The notes: generated by a model not told the origin, from the letters alone. A stretch of DNA of 5,657 bases from an uncultured Chloroflexota bacterium (GCA_903871975.1 CAIQIY010000616.1:1-5657), one strand, 5' to 3'; positions 1 through 4,885 are shown, numbered from the stretch's first letter. Numbers and translations: made by a program.

Positions 1-103
1 CAATCCGGCCAACGTGCGGGCGGCACTGGCCCACGGCATCGATGCCCGACGGGTGCTCGGTGTCGCCGATGCGCGCCTGGCGCTGCGTAGCGTCGGGCTG
101 TAG
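1..103 (+). CDS. C-terminal end of an unrecognised protein (5' partial)
   Basis: An open frame enters from the left edge (first full codon at base 2) and ends at TAG 101-103, giving 33 residues that end in ...RLALRSVGL. The codons are rich in G or C at the third position, as in the clear genes of this window, which supports real coding. The fragment is Ala/Arg/Leu/Val-rich, with no catalytic motif, cysteine or membrane segment visible, so I cannot assign a family. The gene is followed by a hairpin at 141-161 and then by the promoter of rpmG, so it probably belongs to a separate upstream transcription unit. The main uncertainty is that so short a piece could be open by chance in GC-rich DNA. 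Confidence 0.6.
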   Translation, partial: NPANVRAALAHGIDARRVLGVADARLALRSVGL

Positions 104-140
104 GCCGAAGCCACGCTCCCGTCGCGCCGTGCGCCGCACC

Positions 141-161
141 GGCACACCTCGTACGTGTGCC
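141..161 (+). terminator. Hairpin downstream of the partial gene, possible U-less terminator
   Basis: GGCACAC (141-147) and GTGTGCC (155-161) form a perfect 7-bp stem with a 7-base loop, 37 bases after the stop codon at 103. No T run follows, so this is not a textbook intrinsic terminator. It could be an RNA 3'-end stabiliser or simply a chance inverted repeat in GC-rich DNA. The rest of 104-278 holds no gene I can support; a weaker 5-bp hairpin (GCCGC/GCGGC) lies at 214-227. Confidence 0.35.
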
Positions 162-278
162 CGTCCGTGCCGCAGTGGCTGATGCCCGACGATGACACGC
201 CGCAGCGCTGCCGGCCGCCGATGCGGCGCGGGGCCACCATGCGTCGCACGACGTGGTGTGCTGTGCCCCCAGGGTGGC

Positions 279-307
279 TTGTCATTTCGGCCCACCACTG
301 CTACAAT
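279..307 (+). promoter_or_regulatory. Sigma-70-type promoter of rpmG
   Basis: TTGTCA (279-284) and TACAAT (302-307) are separated by exactly 17 bases, and TGC at 299-301 gives an extended -10. Each hexamer differs from consensus at one position. Transcription would begin near 314, leaving an untranslated leader of about 58 bases before the rpmG start. The AT-rich -10 stands out in very GC-rich surroundings, which makes a chance match less likely. Confidence 0.8.
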
Positions 308-320
308 GCGTGCCAGTGGC

Positions 321-337
321 GGCGACGGCTGGTCGCC
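321..337 (+). other. Hairpin in the rpmG 5' leader
   Basis: GGCGAC (321-326) and GTCGCC (332-337) form a perfect 6-bp stem with a 5-base loop. It lies inside the predicted leader of the rpmG mRNA, about 20 bases before the Shine-Dalgarno sequence. It could be a protein-binding or mRNA-stability element, but short GC stems are common in such sequence and no known L33 leader motif is recognised. Confidence 0.3.
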
Positions 338-357
338 TGCCGATCGCCCAATGTGCC

Positions 358-364
358 GGGAGGG
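358..364 (+). promoter_or_regulatory. Ribosome binding site of rpmG
   Basis: GGGAGGG lies 8 bases before ATG 373. It decides the start: the same frame is open further upstream (a possible ATG at 253), but that start lies before the promoter, and L33 homology begins at Met 373. Confidence 0.8.
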
Positions 365-372
365 ACGCGCTC

Positions 373-537
373 ATGGCCTCGAAGAAGGGGAACCGCATCG
401 TCATCAAGCTGCGCAGCACCGAGAGCAGCCACACCTACACCACGATGAAGAACCGCAAGAATGACCCGAGCCGGCTTGAGCTGCGGCGGTACGATCCGAC
501 GCTGCGGCGACACGTGATGTACCGCGAGTCGAAGTAG
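373..537 (+). CDS. rpmG: 50S ribosomal protein L33
   Basis: This encodes L33, a small basic protein of the large ribosomal subunit near the E-site region. The 54-residue product (MASKKGNRIVIKLRSTESS...) shows the family core: an N-terminal basic strand, HTYTTMKNRKNDPSRLELRRYDP at about residues 19-41, then RRHVMYRESK. Length matches the usual 50-55 residues. It contains no cysteine at all, so it is the zinc-independent form without the two CxxC pairs found in many other bacteria. A GGGAGGG ribosome site and a near-consensus extended -10 promoter lie upstream. The gene is not followed by the frequent tRNA-Trp/secE/nusG cluster; two tRNA-Ala genes with their own promoter come next. No terminator is seen in the 15 bases between its stop and the next -35 box, so read-through into the tRNAs is possible. 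Confidence 0.97.
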   Translation: MASKKGNRIVIKLRSTESSHTYTTMKNRKNDPSRLELRRYDPTLRRHVMYRESK

Positions 538-552
538 CCCTCCCGTGGCGGT

Positions 553-581
553 TTGACAGCCGTGCCGCACCGTGCTATTAT
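553..581 (+). promoter_or_regulatory. Near-consensus sigma-70 promoter of the tRNA-Ala pair
   Basis: A perfect TTGACA (553-558), a 17-base spacer, and TATTAT (576-581) preceded by TGC (573-575) make an extended -10 promoter with 11 of 12 hexamer bases at consensus. Initiation near 588 would leave only about 5-6 leader bases before the first tRNA at 594. This is the strongest promoter in the window, as expected for a stable RNA gene. The -10 with its next base (TATTATA) reads TATAATA on the other strand. Confidence 0.9.
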
Positions 582-593
582 AGTACGGCGCGT

Positions 594-669
594 GGGGGTG
601 TAGCTCAGCTGGGAGAGCGCGACAATCGCACTGTCGAGGCCAGGAGTTCGAGCCTCCTCACCTCCACCA
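594..669 (+). tRNA. tRNA-Ala (anticodon CGC)
   Basis: A full cloverleaf folds. The acceptor is GGGGGTG (594-600) with CACCTCC (659-665); the D stem is GCTC/GAGC (603-606, 615-618). The anticodon stem is CGACA/TGTCG (620-624, 632-636), with a 7-base loop holding CGC at 627-629. The variable loop has 5 bases, and the T stem AGGAG/CTCCT (642-646, 654-658) encloses TTCGAGC. The third acceptor pair is G596-T663, the G3:U70 wobble that is the alanyl-tRNA synthetase identity element, and the discriminator is A666. CCA is encoded (667-669). It reads codon GCG, abundant in the neighbouring genes. It is the first of two tRNA-Ala genes, separated from the second by 7 bases. Confidence 0.97.
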
Positions 670-676
670 CAATCCG

Positions 677-752
677 GGGGCAGTAGCTCAGCTGGGAGAG
701 CGCAACGCTGGCAGTGTTGAGGTCAGGGGTTCGATCCCCCTCTGCTCCACCA
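677..752 (+). tRNA. tRNA-Ala (anticodon GGC)
   Basis: The cloverleaf has acceptor GGGGCAG (677-683) pairing with CTGCTCC (742-748) and D stem GCTC/GAGC (686-689, 698-701). The anticodon stem is CAACG/TGTTG (703-707, 715-719) with a closing G-T pair, and GGC is at 710-712. The variable loop has 5 bases, and the T stem AGGGG/CCCCT (725-729, 737-741) encloses TTCGATC. G679-T746 is again the G3:U70 alanine identity pair, with discriminator A749 and encoded CCA at 750-752. It reads GCC (and GCU by wobble). The 20 bases from position 8 through the start of the anticodon stem are identical to the upstream tRNA-Ala(CGC), while acceptor and anticodon arms differ. Both are expected on one transcript. 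Confidence 0.97.
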
Positions 753-757
753 ATCCA

Positions 758-791
758 CCGACGACCATCTTCACACGAAGGTGGTCGTCGG
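758..791 (+). terminator. 15-bp hairpin after the tRNA pair, no T tract (terminator or attenuator)
   Basis: Bases 758-772 pair with 777-791 over 15 bp, all Watson-Crick except one T-G, around a 4-base loop ACAC. It begins 5 bases after the CCA of the second tRNA and ends 24 bases before the next start codon. No T run follows the stem (next bases CGTCATG). The size and perfection argue for function: a U-independent terminator, a processing or stability element, or an attenuator controlling read-through into the oxidoreductase gene. Which of these applies cannot be decided from sequence. Confidence 0.7.
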
Positions 792-806
792 CGTCATGTG
801 CCACAC

Positions 807-810
807 GGAG
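807..810 (+). promoter_or_regulatory. Ribosome binding site of the oxidoreductase gene
   Basis: GGAG lies 5 bases before ATG 816. It supports that start over the in-frame upstream candidate at 714, which is inside the second tRNA gene. Confidence 0.65.
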
Positions 811-815
811 ATCGT

Positions 816-1613
816 ATGCGCTACGGGCTCGACATCCCGACGACCGGGGCCTTTGCCGACCCCGACGCGCTGGCGCGGCTGGCGCGCTGCGCCGAAGCGA
901 GCGGCTGGGACGGGGTGTTTGTCTGGGATGTCACCGACGGCCTCGATGTATGGCATGCGCTCGCGGCGATCCTGAGCGGCACCGCGCGCGTGCGCATCGG
1001 CACGATGGTGCTGGCGCTGGCACGACATGCACCGCACGTCGCTGCCGAGCGACTGGCGCAGCTCGACCAGCGCAGCGGTGGTCGGCTGATCGTCGGGGTC
1101 GGGCTGGGTCACCGGGCCGACGATTTCGCGGCGTTGGGCCTGGCGGATGGGCGCGTGCGGGCGCGGCACCTCGATGACGCCTTGGCGCAGCTCGATCAGC
1201 ACTGGCGCGATGCGGCGTCCGGTGCTCACGGCGGGCGTGCAGTGCCGCTGCAACAGCCACGGCCACCGATCTGGATCGCCGGCGGATGGCCACATCATGC
1301 TCCGCTGCGGCGTGCCGCACGCTGGGACGGGCTGGCACTCAAGTCGATCGACGCGATCGAGCGCACGTGGCTCAGCCATGAGCAGTTCGTCGCCGCAACC
1401 GCGACCGTGCGAGGCCTGCGCCACAATGCTGCGCCATTCGCCATCGCCGCCAGCGGCGACACCTCGGGCCCGCGCGCCGCCGCCGCCGCCCGGGTTGCCG
1501 CATTGCACGCTGCCGGCGCGACCTGGTGGATCGAAGAGGGGCTGGGCTGGCAGTACGACGAATTCATCGAGCACATCGCACTCGGGCCGCCGCGCGCGGC
1601 CGGCATGGCGTGA
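816..1613 (+). CDS. LLM-class (luciferase-like) flavin/F420-type oxidoreductase
   Basis: The 265-residue protein belongs by motif to the bacterial luciferase-like family of TIM-barrel oxidoreductases that use FMN or coenzyme F420; the substrate cannot be told. Visible family landmarks, in order: EASGWDGVFVWD (27-38); the TARVRIGTMVLALA strand region (56-69); the diagnostic LDQRSGGRLIVGVGLG (83-98, compare LDxLSGGRLxLGVGxG); the acidic/aromatic stretch DDFAALG (102-108); PRPPIWIAGG (148-157); and RRAARWDGLAL (165-175). At 265 residues it is somewhat shorter than the usual 280-330, mainly beyond the IAGG motif, so it may be a compact member. No signal peptide is seen, so it is likely cytosolic. 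No promoter is visible between the tRNA pair and this gene, so it may be transcribed by read-through past the hairpin at 758-791. It converges with the methyltransferase gene. Confidence 0.9.
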   Translation: MRYGLDIPTTGAFADPDALARLARCAEASGWDGVFVWDVTDGLDVWHALAAILSGTARVRIGTMVLALARHAPHVAAERLAQLDQRSGGRLIVGVGLGHRADDFAALGLADGRVRARHLDDALAQLDQHWRDAASGAHGGRAVPLQQPRPPIWIAGGWPHHAPLRRAARWDGLALKSIDAIERTWLSHEQFVAATATVRGLRHNAAPFAIAASGDTSGPRAAAAARVAALHAAGATWWIEEGLGWQYDEFIEHIALGPPRAAGMA

Positions 1614-1647
1614 TCGCCACGGGCACAACCCATGCGGGCTGTCGAGG

Positions 1648-1660
1648 GGCCGAGTCGGCC
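1648..1660. terminator. Small inverted repeat between convergent genes, weak bidirectional terminator candidate
   Basis: GGCCG (1648-1652) and CGGCC (1656-1660) flank AGT in the 84 bases between the two convergent stop codons. The stem is only 5 bp and has no T tract on either side. Position between convergent genes is the main argument; the sequence alone is weak. Confidence 0.25.
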
Positions 1661-1697
1661 GCACGACGCGTTCGCCGCACCGCGTGCCGGCCTCGGG

Positions 1698-2855
1698 TCA
1701 CGGTCGTGCCTCGAACACGCGGTAGCGCCGATCCTGCTGCAGCACCGTCACGTGGCCGAAGCAGGCGCGAAGGGCTGGCGCATATGGCAGGAATGCGTTG
1801 GCGACCACCAGCAACCGCCCATCTGGCGCCAGATGCGCGCGGCTCGCCCGAAACAGCTGTGGTGCGAGGCTGGCATCTGTCTGCTGATCGGCATGAAACG
1901 GCGGATTGAGCAACACCCGGGCGAAGCGCTCGCCGGGCAGCGCTGCGAACCCATCGCTCGCCAGCACGCGCCCGGCGCAGCCATTCGCCAGCAGCGTCGC
2001 GCGGGCGGCCTCGAGCGCCGGCCAGGAGACATCGAGCAGCGTCGCGTGGGCGCCATGCAGTGCCGCCACCGTCCCGAGCACACCGCTGCCGCATCCCAGA
2101 TCGGCCACCGACAGGCCAGCGAGGTGCGGCTGTGCCAGCACCAGTTCCGCCAGCATGCGGGTCGCATCATCGAGCTGGTCTTCGGCAAACACCCCGGGCT
2201 GACTACACATCACCAGTGGCATGCCCCCCAGCACCACACGCTGTTGATGCATCGTACCCGGAGCGATGCCCGGCTCATCGAGCCACGCGGGCGCGTCCGG
2301 CCGGCCCGCGACATCGAAGCAGGCCACCCGGCAACGCCGCCGCAGCCCCATCGGCGTCGCCGCACCAAACACGGCCTCCGCATCGCGCAACACCGATTGA
2401 ATGCCGGCATCGTTGGCGCCGGCCACCAGGCACTGGCCGCCGGGCGCGAGCAGCCGCGCCGCCAATGCCAGCCAGCGTCGTGCTTCGCGACGCCGTGGCG
2501 GAATATCGACCAGGACGACATCCAGCCCGGTTGGCCAGCATGCTGGCGCTGTCGAGTGCAGCACCGTGACATCGGCCGCCAGCGCACGGGCTGCCGCCTC
2601 CAGCACCGACGTCGCGATCACATGTGGCGTATACGCCCACACGGCAGCCCCGGCGCGGGCCAGTGCCAGCGCCAACGCGCCATGGCCAGCGCCCAGCACG
2701 GCGACGCGTCGCCCGCGGGGGGCCGGTGCCGCTTCGGCGAGCAACGCCATCGTCGGCGTCACGACGTCCCATCCGGCAAACCCGGGCCGCGTCGCGAGCA
2801 CGAAGTGCTGGCCACACAGCGTCACCGTCAGCGATTGCCCCGTCATCGCGTCCAT
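1698..2855 (-). CDS. RsmC/RlmG-type rRNA (guanine-N2) methyltransferase, two-domain
   Basis: The 385-residue protein has the tandem methyltransferase architecture of RsmC (16S m2G1207) and RlmG (23S m2G1835), which methylate a guanine N2 of rRNA with S-adenosylmethionine. The N-terminal domain (about 1-190) has a glycine-rich VAVLGAGHG (51-59) and the family-like stretch LAPGGQCLVAGANDAGIQS (136-154), but no catalytic NPP motif. The linker QPGVFAEDQLDDATRMLAE (219-237) is typical of the family. The C-terminal domain carries SAM motif I VADLGCGSG (250-258), acidic D275 after the second strand, and the catalytic NPPFH (317-321). I chose ATG 2855 because a GAGGGG element (2863-2858) is just upstream. 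ATG 2846, giving MTGQ..., is an in-frame alternative with wider spacing from that element. Which rRNA is modified cannot be decided, so no symbol is given. It is divergent from the small membrane protein gene and convergent with the oxidoreductase. Confidence 0.88.
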   Translation of the reverse strand: MDAMTGQSLTVTLCGQHFVLATRPGFAGWDVVTPTMALLAEAAPAPRGRRVAVLGAGHGALALALARAGAAVWAYTPHVIATSVLEAAARALAADVTVLHSTAPACWPTGLDVVLVDIPPRRREARRWLALAARLLAPGGQCLVAGANDAGIQSVLRDAEAVFGAATPMGLRRRCRVACFDVAGRPDAPAWLDEPGIAPGTMHQQRVVLGGMPLVMCSQPGVFAEDQLDDATRMLAELVLAQPHLAGLSVADLGCGSGVLGTVAALHGAHATLLDVSWPALEAARATLLANGCAGRVLASDGFAALPGERFARVLLNPPFHADQQTDASLAPQLFRASRAHLAPDGRLLVVANAFLPYAPALRACFGHVTVLQQDRRYRVFEARP

Positions 2856-2857
2856 CA

Positions 2858-2863
2858 CCCCTC
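2858..2863 (-). promoter_or_regulatory. Ribosome binding site of the methyltransferase gene
   Basis: On the minus strand, GAGGGG is followed by TG and then ATG 2855. Measured from its GAGG core the spacing is 4 bases to ATG 2855 and 13 to ATG 2846, so the upstream ATG is favoured, though neither spacing is ideal. Confidence 0.5.
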
Positions 2864-2912
2864 GGCACCATACCCGCGCGCTCGATGCTGCATCGGCGCT
2901 GCGCTCCCCGCG

Positions 2913-2919
2913 TATAATA
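2913..2919. promoter_or_regulatory. Symmetric -10 element (TATAAT plus, TATTAT minus) in the divergent region
   Basis: The heptamer TATAATA gives a perfect plus-strand -10 (2913-2918) aimed at the membrane protein/gatB unit. Its complement gives TATTAT (2919-2914), pointing at the methyltransferase. No good -35 is present at 16-18 bases on either side (the minus-strand CTGCCG at 2942-2937 matches TTGACA at 3 of 6). Neither side has an extended TGn. Starts would fall near 2925 (plus) and 2907 (minus), giving leaders of about 64 and 52 bases. The minus direction is less certain than the plus direction. Confidence 0.6.
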
Positions 2920-2928
2920 CGGCACGAC

Positions 2929-2940
2929 GCCGCCGGCGGC
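2929..2940. other. 12-bp perfect palindrome just downstream of the divergent -10
   Basis: GCCGCCGGCGGC is self-complementary over all 12 bases and begins about 4 bases after the expected plus-strand start site. It could be an operator or an RNA stem, but all-GC palindromes arise readily in such sequence and the RNA version would have no loop without breaking pairs. Confidence 0.25.
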
Positions 2941-2977
2941 AGTTGTGTGCCCATGTGCCCGAAGCAGCGCTGGTACC

Positions 2978-2982
2978 AGGAG
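2978..2982 (+). promoter_or_regulatory. Ribosome binding site of the membrane protein gene
   Basis: AGGAG lies 6 bases before ATG 2989. It decides the start over the in-frame ATG 2953 upstream, which lacks such a site. Confidence 0.75.
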
Positions 2983-2988
2983 TCGCGT

Positions 2989-3408
2989 ATGTCGCAGCGA
3001 TCCCGCAGAACGTTGACAGGATGGGTCATCTGGCTGGTTCTCGCCGCGGTGATCGGCAGCTGCGTCGTGCCCGGCAGCGCATTTGCCGGTGTCCTCAGCG
3101 CCCACACCGAGCCGGCGATCGCGATCACGGGTCGCTGGATCTGCCCAGCCGGAACCACGCCCATCCGACACGACCGCGAGACGACTTCGCGCGATCGGTA
3201 CGGCGAGCATCGCTCGACCGCCCATGAGTTGCATTGCCGCGATACCGATGGCACGATCGTCTTGCGCGATCCGTTCAGCTACGTCGTGCTCTGGCTGGGC
3301 CTGGCGGCGCTGGTCGGCGTCGCGGTGACGCTGCTCGGCGTCGTCATCGTCGGCGTCCCGGGTGCGTGGTTGATCAATCGGCGCATCGACGCATCTGGCA
3401 CACGTTGA
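2989..3408 (+). CDS. Small membrane protein of unknown function, probable operon partner of gatB
   Basis: I do not recognise a family for this 139-residue protein. It has a basic N-terminus (RSRR), a first hydrophobic segment at about 11-33 ending in PGSAFA, a polar middle of about 60 residues (34-95), a second long hydrophobic segment at about 97-129 rich in Gly, Val and Leu, and a short basic tail (NRRIDASGTR). Segment 1 could be a membrane anchor or a signal peptide with a cleavage-like AFA-G site. With two anchors the middle would be outside the membrane. That loop holds exactly two cysteines, C52 (in GRWICPAG) and C83 (in HELHCRDTDG), which could form a disulfide. A third, C25, lies within segment 1. 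A perfect TATAAT lies upstream. GatB begins 16 bases after the stop, with its own ribosome site, so the two are likely cotranscribed. No functional link to tRNA amidation is evident. Confidence 0.8.
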   Translation: MSQRSRRTLTGWVIWLVLAAVIGSCVVPGSAFAGVLSAHTEPAIAITGRWICPAGTTPIRHDRETTSRDRYGEHRSTAHELHCRDTDGTIVLRDPFSYVVLWLGLAALVGVAVTLLGVVIVGVPGAWLINRRIDASGTR

Positions 3409-3412
3409 CACT

Positions 3413-3418
3413 GAGGAG
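3413..3418 (+). promoter_or_regulatory. Ribosome binding site of gatB
   Basis: GAGGAG lies 6 bases before ATG 3425. Two in-frame TTG codons (3419, 3422) precede the ATG but are too close to this site, so ATG 3425 is the start. Confidence 0.8.
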
Positions 3419-3424
3419 TTGTTG

Positions 3425-4885
3425 ATGACTGACTATCTGGTGACGATCGGGCTGGAGGTGCACGCCCAGATCCTCACGAGCTCGAAAATGTTCTGTGGCT
3501 GCAGCGCCGACTACGCCGATGCTGCGCCGAACACCCATGTGTGCCCAACGTGCCTCGGGCTGCCCGGTGCGCTGCCGGTCATCAATCGTCGGGCGATCGA
3601 GCATGCCATTTCGACCGGCCTGGCGCTCGGCAGTCGCATCCAGCACGACACCATCATCAGCCGCAAGAACTATTTCTACGCCGACCTGCCATCGGGGTAT
3701 CAACGAAGCCAGTATGACGATCCGCTGTGCGTCGGTGGCTGGGTCGAGCTCGATGACGCCAGCGGGCCGCGACGCATCGGGCTGACGCGCGTCCACATCG
3801 AAGAAGACACCGGCAAGCTCATCCACGGCGATGACGGCGCTTCGTATGTCGACTTCAACCGTGCTGGCGTGCCGCTGATGGAGATCGTGTCGGAGCCACA
3901 GATTGCGTCGCCCGATGAGGCGCGGCGCTACTTCCAGAAACTGCGCCAGATCCTGGTGTGGATCGGAGTGAGCACCGGCGACATGGAGCGCGGCGCGCTT
4001 CGCTGCGATGCCAACATCTCGCTGCGCCCGGCTGGCCAGCGCGAGTTTGGCGCCAAGGTCGAGATCAAGAACATGAACTCATTTCGGGCACTCGAGCGCG
4101 CACTGCAGTACGAGATCGAGCGGCAGACGGCGGTGCTGCGCGCTGGCATGCGCGTCCGGCAGGAGACCCGCGGCTGGGATGAAGCACGCGGGGTGACCGA
4201 TGCGCAACGCACCAAAGAAGGCTCGGCCGACTATCGCTACTTCCCCGATCCCGATATTCCGCCACTCCGGGTCGACGACACGGTGATCGCCGAATGCAGC
4301 GCGCGGCTGCCCGAACTGCCCGACGCGCGCCGCGCACGCTTCGCAGCGATCGCCGGTGTGAGTGCCATGGATGCTGAGACACTCGCTGCCGACCGTGGTC
4401 GGGCCGATTATTTCGAGGCGACAGCGGCGGCCTGCGAGGCCTCGGGGGCCACGCCGCGCGATGCGGCGGTCTGGATCACTGGTGAGTTGTTGCGGCTGCT
4501 GAATGACACCGGCGAAGACCTCGCCAGCGCCGCCCGGCGCCTGCCGCCAACGGCCATCGCCGAACTGGTGCAGCTGCTCGGCAGCGGAGCCATCACGCGC
4601 ACAACGGCCAAAGAAGTCTTCGAACTCGCGTTCCGCAGCGGCGCGGCGCCGCGTGTCATCGTCGAGGAACGTGGCCTGGCAGTCATCGGTGCGGGCGATG
4701 TGCTCGCCCGACTGGCGCGCGAGGCGCTCGCCGGCAATCCGAAGGCAGTGGCCGAATACCGCGGCGGCAAGCTCACGGCGATCAAGTTCCTGATTGGTCA
4801 GGTGATGAAGGCCACGAAAGGCCAGGCGAGCCCGCAGGCGGTCCAGGCGGCACTGGAAGCCGAGTTGCAGCGACTGGATGCGTGA
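3425..4885 (+). CDS. gatB: Asp-tRNA(Asn)/Glu-tRNA(Gln) amidotransferase subunit B
   Basis: GatB is the kinase and tRNA-binding subunit of the cytosolic GatCAB complex. It phosphorylates the side-chain carboxylate of mischarged Glu-tRNA(Gln) or Asp-tRNA(Asn), after which ammonia from GatA completes the amide. The 486-residue product matches the usual length of about 475-490. Landmarks: IGLEVHAQ (8-15); the zinc-type cysteines C24, C26, C40 and C43 in FCGC...CPTC; KNYFYADLPSGYQRSQYD (81-98); HIEEDTGK (124-131); the GatB signature VDFNRAGVPLMEI (142-154); and KVEIKNMNSF (211-220). Then come TKEGSADYRYFPDPDIPPL (263-281) and the C-terminal YqeY-like tail domain (about 325-486), ending with the GNPKAVAEYRGGK...GQVMKATKGQASP region (437-470). 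All key motifs look intact. gatA and gatC are not in the window. It follows the membrane protein gene by 16 bases, and its stop codon directly abuts that of the convergent glycosidase gene. Confidence 0.98.
   Translation: MTDYLVTIGLEVHAQILTSSKMFCGCSADYADAAPNTHVCPTCLGLPGALPVINRRAIEHAISTGLALGSRIQHDTIISRKNYFYADLPSGYQRSQYDDPLCVGGWVELDDASGPRRIGLTRVHIEEDTGKLIHGDDGASYVDFNRAGVPLMEIVSEPQIASPDEARRYFQKLRQILVWIGVSTGDMERGALRCDANISLRPAGQREFGAKVEIKNMNSFRALERALQYEIERQTAVLRAGMRVRQETRGWDEARGVTDAQRTKEGSADYRYFPDPDIPPLRVDDTVIAECSARLPELPDARRARFAAIAGVSAMDAETLAADRGRADYFEATAAACEASGATPRDAAVWITGELLRLLNDTGEDLASAARRLPPTAIAELVQLLGSGAITRTTAKEVFELAFRSGAAPRVIVEERGLAVIGAGDVLARLAREALAGNPKAVAEYRGGKLTAIKFLIGQVMKATKGQASPQAVQAALEAELQRLDA

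Noticed and set aside
155..570. Several overlapping 90-codon open frames on both strands upstream of and across rpmG
   Set aside because: Low-complexity Arg/Pro/Ala translations with no ribosome site; they overlap the rpmG promoter and rpmG itself.
714..815. Upstream extension of the oxidoreductase frame to an ATG at 714
   Set aside because: It would start inside the second tRNA-Ala gene and run through the hairpin. Family similarity begins at Met 816, which has its own ribosome site.
1641..1697. A longer imperfect inverted repeat (CGAGGGGCCG with CGGCCTCG) spanning most of the convergent gap
   Set aside because: Requires bulges and a large GC-rich loop with competing pairings; not clearly better than chance, so only the small inner stem was listed, with low confidence.
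1632..3227. A 531-codon plus-strand open frame opposite the methyltransferase gene
   Set aside because: Its translation is rich in His, Arg, Gln and Pro with no family motif, while the opposite strand carries clear SAM motif I and NPPFH. It is an antisense shadow caused by high GC.
2275..3411. A 378-codon minus-strand open frame across the methyltransferase and the membrane protein gene
   Set aside because: It overlaps two better supported genes, has Arg/Ala/Gly-biased composition and shows no recognisable motif.
3419..3424. TTG codons at 3419 or 3422 as the gatB start
   Set aside because: They directly follow the GAGGAG site with almost no spacing, whereas ATG 3425 has a 6-base spacing and a normal family N-terminus.
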